From contig JAFPBB010000028.1 in the NCBI GenBank assembly GCA_017390585.1, positions 1 to 46,222 of the forward strand: a DNA stretch of 46,222 nucleotides, written 5' to 3'. The position numbers and the translations under genes were made by a program. The notes under the pieces were generated by a model, which worked only from the letters and a program-made list of their open reading frames with translations, was not told the DNA's origin and did no database searches. The DNA is from Tidjanibacter sp. (GTDB taxonomy: Bacteria > Bacteroidota > Bacteroidia > Bacteroidales > Rikenellaceae). Of the stretch, positions 16,211 through 24,780 are shown piece by piece. Numbering within the stretch: the first letter of the stretch is position 1; every line of letters starts with the position of its first letter.

Positions 16211-17284
16211 TTATTTAACGTGAAGTTTCTCAAACTCCTGCATGCACTCTACGAGGGCCTTAACGCTCTCGATGGGAAGTGCGTTGTAGCAGCTGGCGCG
16301 GAAACCACCAACGAGGCGGTGACCTTTGATACCAACCATACCGCGAGCTTTTGCAAACTCCATAAACTCACCTGCCAACTCCTCGTACTCGGGGTTCATA
16401 ACGAAGCAGATGTTCATCCTCGAGCGGTCCTCTTTGGCAGCGGTACCACGGAAGAGGGCGTTGCGATCGATCTCGTTGTAGAGAAGATCGGCCTTCTCGC
16501 AGTTGATGCGGTACATAGCCTCCATACCACCGATGCTCTTCATCCAACGCAAGGTCTCGAGAAGAACGTAGATGGGGAATACGGGAGGAGTGTTGTACAT
16601 CGAGTTGTTGTCGGTGTGGGTTTTGGGGTGAACCATACTGGGTACGTTGCGAACAACTTTCTCCAACATATCGTCGCGGATGATAACGAAGGTAACACCA
16701 GCAGGCGCGAGGTTCTTCTGTGCACCACCGTAGATGATGGCATACTTCGAAACATCAACGGGGTGGCTCAAGATGTCCGAGCTCATATCGCAGATGTGAG
16801 GAATGGGCGAGTCGATGTCGATGTGGTTCTCGGTACCGTAGATGGTGTTGTTCATACAGGTGTAGAGATAGTCACAGTCGGTAGGGATGGTGTAGCCCTT
16901 GGGAATAGCCGAGAAGTTGCTCTCCTCGCCGGAAGCGATAACCTCAACCTCGCCGAAGAGTTTAGCCTCTTTGATGGCTTTCTTGGTCCAAACGCCGGTG
17001 TTTACATAGGCGGCTTTGCCTTTGAGGAAGTTGTAAGGGATCTGGAAGAACTGGGTGCTTGCGCCACCACCTACAAAGTAGATCTGATAGTTCTCGGGGA
17101 TGTTGAGCAACTCACGGAAGAGGGCTTTGGCCTCGTCCATTACGGCGTCGAAGTCTTTGGTGCGGTGCGAGATCGAGAGAATCGAAAGGCCGCTGCCGTT
17201 GAAATCCAATACAGCCTCAGCTGCTTTCTTAATTACTACGTCGGGCAAAACCGAAGGTCCTGCGTTGAAATTGTGTTTTACCAT
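16211..17284 (-). CDS. serC: Phosphoserine aminotransferase
   Basis: SerC converts phosphohydroxypyruvate and glutamate to O-phosphoserine with PLP. The 357-aa class-V aminotransferase begins [12 protein letters not shown], has the phosphate-binding GGGASTQF (72-79), and carries the PLP-lysine in [11 protein letters not shown] (Lys190). The SHRTKDF segment (39-45) is typical of SerC. It is first gene of the leftward operon, with a -7 box at 17350-17358. The phosphoserine phosphatase needed to finish the pathway is not in the window. Confidence 0.95.
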   Translation of the reverse strand: MVKHNFNAGPSVLPDVVIKKAAEAVLDFNGSGLSILSISHRTKDFDAVMDEAKALFRELLNIPENYQIYFVGGGASTQFFQIPYNFLKGKAAYVNTGVWTKKAIKEAKLFGEVEVIASGEESNFSAIPKGYTIPTDCDYLYTCMNNTIYGTENHIDIDSPIPHICDMSSDILSHPVDVSKYAIIYGGAQKNLAPAGVTFVIIRDDMLEKVVRNVPSMVHPKTHTDNNSMYNTPPVFPIYVLLETLRWMKSIGGMEAMYRINCEKADLLYNEIDRNALFRGTAAKEDRSRMNICFVMNPEYEELAGEFMEFAKARGMVGIKGHRLVGGFRASCYNALPIESVKALVECMQEFEKLHVK

Positions 17285-17349
17285 TTTGATTTGAATAGGT
17301 TAAAAAAGTTAGTATTGTGTGTAAACTGTGTCAATCTACGATTGCATCC

Positions 17350-17358
17350 GCAAATATA
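17350..17358 (-). promoter_or_regulatory. -7 promoter box of the serC operon
   Basis: The minus strand reads TATATTTGC, an exact TAnnTTTGC, giving a leader of roughly 55-60 nt before the serC ATG. It is divergent from the yicC promoter about 70 bp away. Confidence 0.5.
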
Positions 17359-17425
17359 TACCATATTTTAGAGTAAAACAACTGAATCTCTCTTTATTTT
17401 TATTCTAACGAAAGAAAATTTGCCA

Positions 17426-17434
17426 TATCTTTGC
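17426..17434 (+). promoter_or_regulatory. -7 promoter box of the yicC operon
   Basis: TATCTTTGC matches TAnnTTTGC exactly, 23 bp before the yicC ATG. A -33 TTTG at the right distance is not obvious. Confidence 0.5.
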
Positions 17435-17457
17435 CCTTTAGAATAAAACCAAACAGA

Positions 17458-18342
17458 ATGATTAAGTCAATGACGGGTTTCGGTAAGTCCGAAATCAATA
17501 TTTCCAATCGCAAAATCACGGTGGAGACTCGCTCGCTCAATGGTAAGCAACTCGACCTCTCGGTGAAGCTTCCTGCGCGCTATCGCCAATTTGAGTATGA
17601 GATTCGCAATCGTGCCGCAAAGGTGCTCCAGAGGGGTAAGACGGATATCTTCATCACTGTGGAAAACACTGCGTCGAAGCCCACGACGGCATCGATTAAC
17701 ACGGAGTTGTTTGGCGCTTATGCCCAGCAACTTATGGCTCTTTCGTCGCAGTCGGGTCTTGGGATGAGTAGCGAGGTGTATGCTATGATTCTCTCCTCGG
17801 TGATGCGTATGCCCGAGGTGGTGTCGAGCGATGTGGATTCGGTGGATGAGGAGGAGGGTGCGGCCCTGATGAAAGCTGTTGATGAAGCCCTTGCTGCCCA
17901 CGATAAGTTTCGCGAGCAGGAGGGTGCAATCCTCATTGCAGACCTCCTTCATCGAGTGGACCTCATTCAGGGCTACAAGCAGAGCGTGATTCCCTATGAG
18001 GAGCGCCGCACGGAGGTTATCCGCAAGCGCATCCTCGATCAGCTTGCTCAGTTGAGCGTAAACTACGATGCCAACCGCCTTGAGCAGGAGATGATTTTCT
18101 ATCTCGAGAAACTCGATATAACCGAGGAAAAGGTGCGCCTCGATAAGCACTGCGACTATTTCCGTGAGGTGGCTACTGGTGAGGATAGTGTGGGTCGCAA
18201 ACTTGGCTTTGTGGCGCAGGAGATGGGACGCGAAATCAACACTATGGGCTCCAAGGCCAATGACTCCGAAATCCAAATTTTGGTGGTTAAAATGAAGGAT
18301 GAGCTCGAGAAGATTAAAGAACAAGTACTCAATATCTTATAA
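17458..18342 (+). CDS. yicC: YicC/YloC family endoribonuclease
   Basis: A 294-aa protein with the family start MIKSMTGFGKSE and the N-terminal VETRSLNGKQLDLS segment (24-37). The C-terminal domain (DUF1732) has the DKHCDYFREV and KLGFVAQEMGREINTMGSKAND patterns. YicC/YloC proteins act as RNA endonucleases and affect small-RNA turnover and stationary-phase survival. Nine upstream in-frame codons overlap the promoter box and are excluded. The stop TAA directly abuts the gmk ATG, so the pair is a coupled operon; yicC-gmk linkage is widespread. Confidence 0.92.
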   Translation: MIKSMTGFGKSEINISNRKITVETRSLNGKQLDLSVKLPARYRQFEYEIRNRAAKVLQRGKTDIFITVENTASKPTTASINTELFGAYAQQLMALSSQSGLGMSSEVYAMILSSVMRMPEVVSSDVDSVDEEEGAALMKAVDEALAAHDKFREQEGAILIADLLHRVDLIQGYKQSVIPYEERRTEVIRKRILDQLAQLSVNYDANRLEQEMIFYLEKLDITEEKVRLDKHCDYFREVATGEDSVGRKLGFVAQEMGREINTMGSKANDSEIQILVVKMKDELEKIKEQVLNIL

Positions 18343-18906
18343 ATGGAAAAACTGATTATTTTTTCCGCCCCCTCCGGTTCGGGCAAAACCACCATCGTAA
18401 AGCGTTTGATGGAGATGGTGGAGGGACTCGAATTCTCGGTTTCGGCCACTTCGCGCCTCCCTCGAGGTGTGGAGCAACACGGTAGGGACTACTACTTTCT
18501 CTCGGCCGAGGAGTTCGATGCGAAGGTTGCTGAGAATGCTTTTGTGGAGTGGGAGGAGGTTTATGTCGGCACCAAATATGGCACCCTGCGTAGTGAGTTG
18601 GAGCGCATCTGGGCAAAAGGAAACACCATTCTCTTTGACGTGGATGTCAAAGGTGGCGTGAGGCTCAAGAGTATCTTTGGCGACCAGGCGTTGTCGATTT
18701 TCGTGATGCCTCCTTCGGTGGAGGAGTTGCGAAATAGGCTGGTTGGTAGAGCTACGGATTCGCCCGAGAAAATCGAGCAACGTATTGCCAAAGCGGGAGA
18801 AGAACTCGGTTATGCCGACAGGTTCGATAGGGTGGTTGTGAATGACGACCTTGAATTGGCTGTCGAGCAGGTGCGCCGAGCAGTAGAGGAGTTTATCGCC
18901 GAGTAG
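18343..18906 (+). CDS. gmk: Guanylate kinase
   Basis: Gmk phosphorylates GMP to GDP with ATP. The 187-aa protein has the P-loop APSGSGKTT (9-17), the GMP-binding SATSRLPRGVEQHGRDYYFLS region (about 34-55, shown here only as landmarks S34, R38, G41 and Y51) and the VDVKGGV segment near 104-110. The length is standard. It is immediately after yicC with zero spacing and 12 bp before the nadD ATG. Confidence 0.95.
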   Translation: MEKLIIFSAPSGSGKTTIVKRLMEMVEGLEFSVSATSRLPRGVEQHGRDYYFLSAEEFDAKVAENAFVEWEEVYVGTKYGTLRSELERIWAKGNTILFDVDVKGGVRLKSIFGDQALSIFVMPPSVEELRNRLVGRATDSPEKIEQRIAKAGEELGYADRFDRVVVNDDLELAVEQVRRAVEEFIAE

Positions 18907-18918
18907 TTGGGTGTGATT

Positions 18919-19668
18919 ATGGCTACTACCGCACTCTATTTTGGTTCGTTTAATCCTCTGCACAAAGGCCACTTGGCTGTGGCTCAATTTGTTGTGAATG
19001 AGGGTTATGCGGATGAAGTGTGGTTTGTGGTTTCGCCCCAAAATCCCCACAAGTCGCCTCTTGGTCTGGCTCCCGAGGATGACCGGCTGGAGATGGTGAG
19101 ACGGTGTGTGGAAGGCATTGAAGGCCTTGGTGTGTGCGATGTTGAATTTTCGATGGAGCGACCCTCCTACACGGTGAAGACTATCGACCGTTTGCGAGAG
19201 CTCTATCCTGAGCGCGAGTTTGCCCTGCTTGGCGGAGGTGACGTGGCTGCGACGATCGGGAGTTGGCGAGAGAGTGATAGGCTTGTGAGGGAGAATCGAA
19301 TCCTTATATACCCCCGCAATGAGTATGACTTTTTCAGTGAGCCGTTTGTGATGCTCAAGGGGGCACCGAGGATGGATGTATCATCCACGCAAATTAGAAA
19401 TTTAATAGCCGAGGCAGGGGAGTGGGAGAGCCTTGTTCCCTTGTGTGTGGCCGAATATATCAAAAATAACGAATTGTATATGAATCAAGAGATTATAAAG
19501 GAGCTTGAGGCTGGTAAGAAAGCCTTTGCTGAGAGTGATTTTGGCGCTGCCAAGAATCACTTTGGTGCGGTGTTGCGCTTGGATTCATCCAATTGCGAGG
19601 CGGCACAGTGGCTCGAAATGATTGAGGATATCCTCGCATTCCGCCACAAAGATTACTATAATCCATAA
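18919..19668 (+). CDS. nadD: Nicotinate mononucleotide adenylyltransferase with a C-terminal TPR-like tail
   Basis: NadD makes deamido-NAD+ from NaMN and ATP, the substrate of NadE at the left end of the window. The 249-aa protein has GSFNPLHKGH (9-18) and the SSTQIRN motif near 155-161. The normal NadD ending (VAEYIKNNELY) falls at about residue 187. An in-frame tail of about 62 aa follows, starting at a Met codon (19480). It looks like one helix-turn-helix TPR unit and ends AFRHKDYYNP, like small TPR proteins of Bacteroidetes. Either a fusion or a separate tiny gene reading through in frame is possible. The start is ATG 18919; an in-frame TTG lies at 18907. Confidence 0.9.
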   Translation: MATTALYFGSFNPLHKGHLAVAQFVVNEGYADEVWFVVSPQNPHKSPLGLAPEDDRLEMVRRCVEGIEGLGVCDVEFSMERPSYTVKTIDRLRELYPEREFALLGGGDVAATIGSWRESDRLVRENRILIYPRNEYDFFSEPFVMLKGAPRMDVSSTQIRNLIAEAGEWESLVPLCVAEYIKNNELYMNQEIIKELEAGKKAFAESDFGAAKNHFGAVLRLDSSNCEAAQWLEMIEDILAFRHKDYYNP

Positions 19669-19681
19669 TGAGAGAAAACCT

Positions 19682-20683
19682 ATGTCCAAAGAAAAAGTAG
19701 TGAAAAAGAATATCGCGTTGCTCGCCGGAGGAAACTCCTCCGAGCGCACAATTGCGCTCCAGAGCGCCGTGCAGATTTCTATGTCCTTCGATGTGGAAAA
19801 ATACAACGTGTGGCTCATCGATGTCTACAAAAATCGATTTATTTATAGGGAAAACGGAGTTGAATATGACGTTGACCTCAATGACTTCTCCATCAAAAAA
19901 GGCGACCAGCGCATCAAACTCGACTACGCCTATGTGATGATTCACGGTACCCCCGGCGAGGATGGTCACATTCAGGGCTACCTCGAGATGATGGGCATCC
20001 CATTCTCGTCGTGCGATATGGTCTCGTCGGTCATCACCTTCGACAAGGTGACTACCAAGCGAACCGTTGCCGATGCGGGCATCCCTCTGGCCAAAGAGAT
20101 TTTGCTGAGAAGGGGCGATGTTGTTGATTCTGAGCAGATAGTGTCGCAACTCGGATTACCACTTTTTGTCAAACCCAACGCCAGCGGCAGTAGCTATGGT
20201 GTGACAAAAGTCAAGAGTGTCGATGAACTTCCTGCGGCTGTGGCTGCCGCCTTCGAGGAGAGTTCCGAGGTCCTTGTAGAGGAATTTATTGCGGGTCGTG
20301 AGGTGGCTTGTGGTATTCTGGTGACCTCCGAGAAAGAGTTGTTGCTCCCCATCACGGAGATTATTGCAAAGAATGAGTTTTTCGACTATGAGGCCAAATA
20401 TACCGCGGGTATGAGTGATGAAATCACTCCCGCCGATCTGGATGATGAGTTGGTCGAGAGGCTCAATCAGTTGACTCTGGCAGCCTACAAGGCGTGCCGT
20501 TGCCGAGGACTCGTGAGGGTGGATTTCATCGTTACACCCGAGGGTGTTCCCTATATGATTGAGCTCAACTCTATTCCCGGAATGAGCGCGGGCAGCATTG
20601 TTCCCAAGCAAATAGCTGCTGCCGGAATGACAATTAAAGAGGTACTTTCAATGGTAATAGAGGATTCGCTATGCAATCAATGA
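19682..20683 (+). CDS. ddl: D-alanine--D-alanine ligase
   Basis: Ddl joins two D-alanines for peptidoglycan precursors. The 333-aa ATP-grasp enzyme has the N-terminal LLAGGNSSERTIALQSA pattern (about 12-28), the HGTPGEDGHIQGYLE motif (about 88-102), KPNASGSSYGV in the ATP-binding loop and ELNSIPGMSAGS at the C-terminus carrying the Mg-binding residues. The start is the ATG in CCTATGTCC; 20 upstream in-frame codons overlap nadD and are excluded. It is 13 bp after nadD and overlaps the next gene by 13 bp. Confidence 0.95.
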   Translation: MSKEKVVKKNIALLAGGNSSERTIALQSAVQISMSFDVEKYNVWLIDVYKNRFIYRENGVEYDVDLNDFSIKKGDQRIKLDYAYVMIHGTPGEDGHIQGYLEMMGIPFSSCDMVSSVITFDKVTTKRTVADAGIPLAKEILLRRGDVVDSEQIVSQLGLPLFVKPNASGSSYGVTKVKSVDELPAAVAAAFEESSEVLVEEFIAGREVACGILVTSEKELLLPITEIIAKNEFFDYEAKYTAGMSDEITPADLDDELVERLNQLTLAAYKACRCRGLVRVDFIVTPEGVPYMIELNSIPGMSAGSIVPKQIAAAGMTIKEVLSMVIEDSLCNQ

Positions 20684-21255
20684 TAGATATTGACGATAAA
20701 ATCATCTCTACTGACATCCTCACCGAGGAGTTTTGTTGCCCCCTGGACGAATGTAGGGGCGAGTGCTGCGTGGAGGGTAATGCAGGCGCACCTCTCGAGA
20801 TTGAGGAGGTGGACATTCTCGAGCAGGAGTATGAGAACTACAAGCCTTATATGACTCCTGCAGGTGTGGATGTTATTGAACGCGAGGGCTTTATGTATGT
20901 CGACGAAGATGGCGACTACTGCACGCCATTGGTGAACGATGCCGAGTGTGCCTACTCCGTCAATGAAAATGGTCTTACCCTGTGTGCCATTGAAAAGGCC
21001 TATCGTGAGGGTAAAACATCTTTCAAGAAACCCATTTCGTGTCACCTCTATCCCATCCGAGTTAAGCGATTTTCGAATGGTAGCTATGGACTCAATCTTC
21101 ACCGCTGGGATATTTGCCGCTGCGCTTTCGCGTGTGGCAAACGCAATGGTGTGAAGGTTTATGAGGCACTCGAGGAGCCTCTGGTGAGGTGTTTTGGCAA
21201 GGAGTTCTACACCCAACTTTGCGAAGCTGCCGCCATCATTGAGGAGGAGTTGTAG
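20671..21255 (+). CDS. DUF3109 family cysteine-rich protein
   Basis: A 194-aa protein of the DUF3109 family, restricted mainly to Bacteroidetes and of unknown function. It has many cysteines: FCCPLDECRGECCVEG at 21-36, single Cys at about 83, 94, 103 and 124, then a CRCAFACG cluster near 148-155. The spacing resembles YkgJ-type zinc- or Fe-S-binding proteins. It overlaps the ddl stop by 13 bp, implying coupling. An AGAGG at 20659-20663 favours ATG 20671 over the ATG at 20680. A metal-binding role is inferred only from the cysteines. Confidence 0.88.
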   Translation: MQSMIDIDDKIISTDILTEEFCCPLDECRGECCVEGNAGAPLEIEEVDILEQEYENYKPYMTPAGVDVIEREGFMYVDEDGDYCTPLVNDAECAYSVNENGLTLCAIEKAYREGKTSFKKPISCHLYPIRVKRFSNGSYGLNLHRWDICRCAFACGKRNGVKVYEALEEPLVRCFGKEFYTQLCEAAAIIEEEL

Positions 21256-21258
21256 GTG

Positions 21259-22287
21259 ATGGTGAGGAGAGTTGTTTTGTCCTTGTTGTGGATGGTGGTG
21301 TTTGTTGCGATGCCGCTCGAAGCACAACGTAAATACAATCTCGAGGAGCTCCCTGAGATACCTATCGACACCATCGATACGGCCAACCCAAAGGTGAAAA
21401 TCATTACCTTCACAAATAATACTTGGAAGTACTATATCCCCGACTATCTGAAACTTACTGATGCGGAGGTCTTTACGTCCCATTGGGTGACCAACCAAGT
21501 TTTTGCCTATAAGGATGTGAAGATTGGAGATATTCCGGAGACTATGGAGATAGAGCTTGTGGAGTCGCTCGCGGACTACCATCCACCTGTGTTGGGGCGC
21601 GTCTCTTCGCGCTATGGTCCTCGCGGGCGCGGTATGCACAAGGGTATCGACATTGGGTTGCCTACGGGTGAGCCGATATATGCCACCTTTGAGGGTAAGG
21701 TTCGCTATGCCCGCTATAACTCGGGTGGCTATGGCTATCTGGTGATTCTGCGCCACCCCAATGGCTTGGAGACATACTATGGTCACCTCTGCAAACTCAA
21801 TGTTGATGTGGATGACTATGTGGTTGCAGGCCAAGTGATTGGCTATGGTGGAAATACGGGAAGGAGTAGGGGACCTCACCTCCATTTCGAGGTGCGCTAT
21901 GCTGACCTTACTTTTGACCCCGAACGAATCATCGACTTCTCGACAGGCGACCTGAAGTGGCAGAATTTTGTGCTTGAGAGGGGGTATTTCAACGTGTCGT
22001 CAAAATTGACCGAGGCACTCGAGGAAGAGGAGGGCGATATGGGTGATATGTTTGTCGATAAGGATGGCAATCCGCTCTCCTCCGAGGAGATTGTCGACAA
22101 ACTTGAGAAGGCAGCCGCAAAGCCCAAGCCAACGGTGAACGACGCGGTCTACCACAAAGTTAAGAGTGGCGACAACCTCTCGAAGATTGCTGCCAAGTAT
22201 GGCACGACCGTGGGGGCAATCTGTCGCCTGAACGGCATAAAGAGTTCCACTCCCATACGAATTGGTCAGCGACTTCGTGTGAAGTAG
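21259..22287 (+). CDS. Secreted M23 metallopeptidase with C-terminal LysM domain
   Basis: A 342-aa peptidoglycan hydrolase of the LytM/M23 type. It has a signal peptide (1-23, cleavage after LEA), an M23 domain with GMHKGIDIG (zinc ligands His127 and Asp131) and GPHLHFEV (His207/His209), and a LysM domain at about 297-341 (YHKVKSGDNLSKIAAKYGT). All zinc ligands are present, so it is probably active rather than an EnvC-type activator. A linker with acidic residues (about 255-290) separates the two domains. GTG 21256 directly abuts the previous stop; ATG 21259 is taken as start. Confidence 0.93.
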   Translation: MVRRVVLSLLWMVVFVAMPLEAQRKYNLEELPEIPIDTIDTANPKVKIITFTNNTWKYYIPDYLKLTDAEVFTSHWVTNQVFAYKDVKIGDIPETMEIELVESLADYHPPVLGRVSSRYGPRGRGMHKGIDIGLPTGEPIYATFEGKVRYARYNSGGYGYLVILRHPNGLETYYGHLCKLNVDVDDYVVAGQVIGYGGNTGRSRGPHLHFEVRYADLTFDPERIIDFSTGDLKWQNFVLERGYFNVSSKLTEALEEEEGDMGDMFVDKDGNPLSSEEIVDKLEKAAAKPKPTVNDAVYHKVKSGDNLSKIAAKYGTTVGAICRLNGIKSSTPIRIGQRLRVK

Positions 22288-22305
22288 ATATGATGAATAT
22301 ATGAT

Positions 22306-22336
22306 AAAGGGCTAATACATAACGTGTTAGCCCTTT
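22306..22336. terminator. Bidirectional terminator between the M23 gene and yggS
   Basis: AAAGGGCTAA (22306-22315) pairs with TTAGCCCTTT (22327-22336). The stem extends inward by three more pairs, one G.U, around a 5-base loop. TTTT follows on the plus strand and AAA-rich sequence precedes it, so both convergent genes can use it. Confidence 0.8.
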
Positions 22337-22357
22337 TATGTTGGTCTTGAATTGTAT

Positions 22358-23017
22358 TTAATAGACTCTCTCGCCAAAAATCATCGAACCAATGCGGACC
22401 ATCGTGCTGCCGCACTCGATTGCCTCTTTGTAGTCGGAGGTCATTCCCATTGATACCGTGTCGAAGTCGGGGCCAAACTGACTGCGCAACTCCTCAAAGA
22501 GCTCGCGGAGCGTGAGAAACTCTTTCTTGTTGAGTTCAATATCGTCGGTGAGTGTTCCGATGGTCATCACTCCTCGCGGGCGAACATTGGGGAATTGTGC
22601 CATAGCTCCGCTTGCCAAAAACTCCTTGAGCTCGCTGGTGTCCCAACCGCTTTTGCTTTCATCCTCAGCAAGATGCACTTCAAAAAGAATGTCGATGGTG
22701 CGACCGCATTTCTCGGCTTGGCGGTTGATTTCGGCCACAAGACGCTCGCTATCAACCGAGTGGATGAGCGCCACAAAGGGGGCAATCATCTTGACTTTGT
22801 TGGTCTGGAGGTGGCCAATCATATGCCACTCGATATCCTTGGGAAGTTGGGGAACCTTGGCCGCCAACTCTTGCGGACGGCTCTCGCCAAATATGCGCTG
22901 TCCGGCCTCGTAGGCCTCTCGAATCGCCTCTACGGGGTGGAATTTCGAGACCGCAACAAGGGTCACATCTTTAGGCAATGTGGCCTGCAACTCTCTGATT
23001 TGTGTGGTTACTGACAT
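22358..23017 (-). CDS. yggS: YggS family PLP-binding protein
   Basis: A 219-aa YggS/PROSC protein that handles pyridoxal phosphate homeostasis; it binds PLP but has no known enzymatic turnover. The PLP lysine is in VAVSKFHP (Lys25). WHMIGHLQTNKVK, SVDSERL and the C-terminal MGMTSDYKEAIECGSTMVRIG are classic family motifs, the last forming the phosphate site. The length is normal. It is a single-gene unit, divergent from the C69 dipeptidase gene. Confidence 0.94.
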   Translation of the reverse strand: MSVTTQIRELQATLPKDVTLVAVSKFHPVEAIREAYEAGQRIFGESRPQELAAKVPQLPKDIEWHMIGHLQTNKVKMIAPFVALIHSVDSERLVAEINRQAEKCGRTIDILFEVHLAEDESKSGWDTSELKEFLASGAMAQFPNVRPRGVMTIGTLTDDIELNKKEFLTLRELFEELRSQFGPDFDTVSMGMTSDYKEAIECGSTMVRIGSMIFGERVY

Positions 23018-23032
23018 TTTCGTATCTGTTTG

Positions 23033-23066
23033 TTTGGCAAATTTAGAGATAATTTTCTATATTTGT
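23033..23066 (+). promoter_or_regulatory. Promoter (-33 and -7) of the C69 dipeptidase gene
   Basis: TTTG (23033-23036) and TATATTTGT (23058-23066) are separated by 21 bp, matching the Bacteroidetes -33/-7 pattern. The -7 box ends 41 bp before the ATG. The -33 box directly abuts the oppositely oriented yggS -7 box. Confidence 0.55.
23037..23045 (-). promoter_or_regulatory. -7 promoter box of yggS
   Basis: The minus strand reads TAAATTTGC, an exact TAnnTTTGC, 19 bp ahead of the yggS ATG. It lies inside the promoter of the divergent dipeptidase gene, so polymerase binding at the two is likely to be mutually exclusive. Confidence 0.5.
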
Positions 23067-23107
23067 TGATTCGAGAAAAGAAACTAACAATTTTAATCCA
23101 AATTACT

Positions 23108-24748
23108 ATGAATAAAAGAATCTTTGTAACCTTTCTGACTGCAGTGTTGGCTTGGGGTAGTGCCCTCGCCTGCACCAACCTCATTGTCACTCGTGGCGCA
23201 TCTACGGATGGCTCCAATATGGTCTCCTATGCTGCCGATTCCCACCAACTCTACGGCGCTCTCTACCACAGCCCTGCGGCCAAATGGAAAGCCGGCTCGT
23301 TGCTGAAGGTCTATGAGTGGGACACCAGCCGTTACCTCGGTGAGATTCCCCAGGTGGCACAGACCTACTCGACCATCGGTAATATGAACGAGCATCAGCT
23401 CATCATCGGTGAGACCACCTATGGCGGTCGTCACGAGCTCGAGGATCCCGAGGGCCGTATGGACTACGGTTCGCTCATCTACATCACTCTCCAGAGGGCA
23501 AAAACCGCTCGCGAAGCCATCGACTGCATCGTCGATTTGGCCAATACACACGGCTATGCTTCGAGTGGTGAGAGCTTTACCATCGCCGACAAGGAGGAGG
23601 TGTGGATTATGGAGCTTATCGGCAAGGGTCCTGGCCGCAAGGGTATTGTGTGGGTTGCACGTCGCATTCCCGACGGCTACATCTCGGCTCACGCAAACCA
23701 CGCTCGCATCACCACTTTCCCCAAAAACGATCCCGAGAACTGCCTCTATGCCGAGGATGTGATCTCGTTTGCACGCGAGATGGGTTTCTACGAGGGTAGC
23801 GATGAGGAGTTTAGCTTCAGCGACACCTACGCACCTCTGGATTTCGGTGCTATGCGTGGCTGCGAGGCAAGGGTGTGGAGCTTCTTCCGCCGCTTTGCCG
23901 ATGGTATGGAGGCCTATGAGGACTATGCTCTGGGTCACAACCCCTCGAACCGTATGCCTCTTTGGGTGAAACCCAACAGGAAAATCTCTCCCAAGGATAT
24001 CTTCGATATGATGCGTGACCACTATGAGGGTACCAAGATGGATATGACCACCGACATTGGCGCAGGTGGTAGCAAAGTTCCCTACCGTTGGAGGCCTATG
24101 GGCTTTGGGGTGGATGGCCAGAAGTATGTGCAGGAGCGCGCTATTGCCACCCAGCAGACCGGTTTCTGGTTTGTGGCTCAGGCTCGTCCCCAGCTTCCCG
24201 ACCCCGTGGGTGGTATCATCTGGTTCGGTACCGACGACGCTGCAACTTCGCCCCTCACTCCCATCTACTGTGGCTCGACAGAGGTTCCCGAGTGTCTGAG
24301 CGAGAAGACCGCCGACATTCTTACCTACAGTGACCGCTCGATGTTCTGGATCACCAACCGCATTGCACAGTTTGCCTACCTTCGCTACGACTACATTGGT
24401 GGAGAGGTACGCAAGGTGATTGACGAGTGGGAGAATACCAAACTCGCCGAGGTAGCCGCAGTGGATTTGGCTCTTTCGCAGCTTGGCTCGGAGAAGAAGA
24501 TGAAGAAGATGGCAACCAAATACTCGGTGGCTACCGCACAGAACCTCTGGGAGAAATGGAGTAACCTCGATGACTACCTTATGGTTAAATACATCGACGG
24601 CAACATCAAGAAGCAGGATGAGAGTGGTAAGTTCCTCAACAATGGTCATCACCCCTCGCAGCCTGCATTCCCCGATCAGCCCGGTTACTCGGAGAAATTC
24701 TTGCGCGCTATTGCCAACGACAACCCCATCCTGAGGGAGGTTGAGTAG
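23108..24748 (+). CDS. Secreted C69 family dipeptidase
   Basis: A 546-aa Ntn-type peptidase. The signal peptide is MNKRIFVTFLTAVLAWGSA followed by L-A, and cleavage before Cys22 would expose the expected N-terminal nucleophile (ACTNLIVTRGAS). The STIGNMNEHQLIIGETTYGG segment and the WIMELIGKGPGRKG segment, each with short family-specific motifs, fit C69 (PepD-type) dipeptidases. They cleave dipeptides in the periplasm, in keeping with an amino-acid-fermenting anaerobe. The start is the ATG at 23108; 26 upstream in-frame codons overlap the promoter and are not translated. lpd follows after 32 bp. Confidence 0.92.
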   Translation: MNKRIFVTFLTAVLAWGSALACTNLIVTRGASTDGSNMVSYAADSHQLYGALYHSPAAKWKAGSLLKVYEWDTSRYLGEIPQVAQTYSTIGNMNEHQLIIGETTYGGRHELEDPEGRMDYGSLIYITLQRAKTAREAIDCIVDLANTHGYASSGESFTIADKEEVWIMELIGKGPGRKGIVWVARRIPDGYISAHANHARITTFPKNDPENCLYAEDVISFAREMGFYEGSDEEFSFSDTYAPLDFGAMRGCEARVWSFFRRFADGMEAYEDYALGHNPSNRMPLWVKPNRKISPKDIFDMMRDHYEGTKMDMTTDIGAGGSKVPYRWRPMGFGVDGQKYVQERAIATQQTGFWFVAQARPQLPDPVGGIIWFGTDDAATSPLTPIYCGSTEVPECLSEKTADILTYSDRSMFWITNRIAQFAYLRYDYIGGEVRKVIDEWENTKLAEVAAVDLALSQLGSEKKMKKMATKYSVATAQNLWEKWSNLDDYLMVKYIDGNIKKQDESGKFLNNGHHPSQPAFPDQPGYSEKFLRAIANDNPILREVE

Positions 24749-24780
24749 TTGAAAATGAGACAAATACCTAAAATTGCTAT

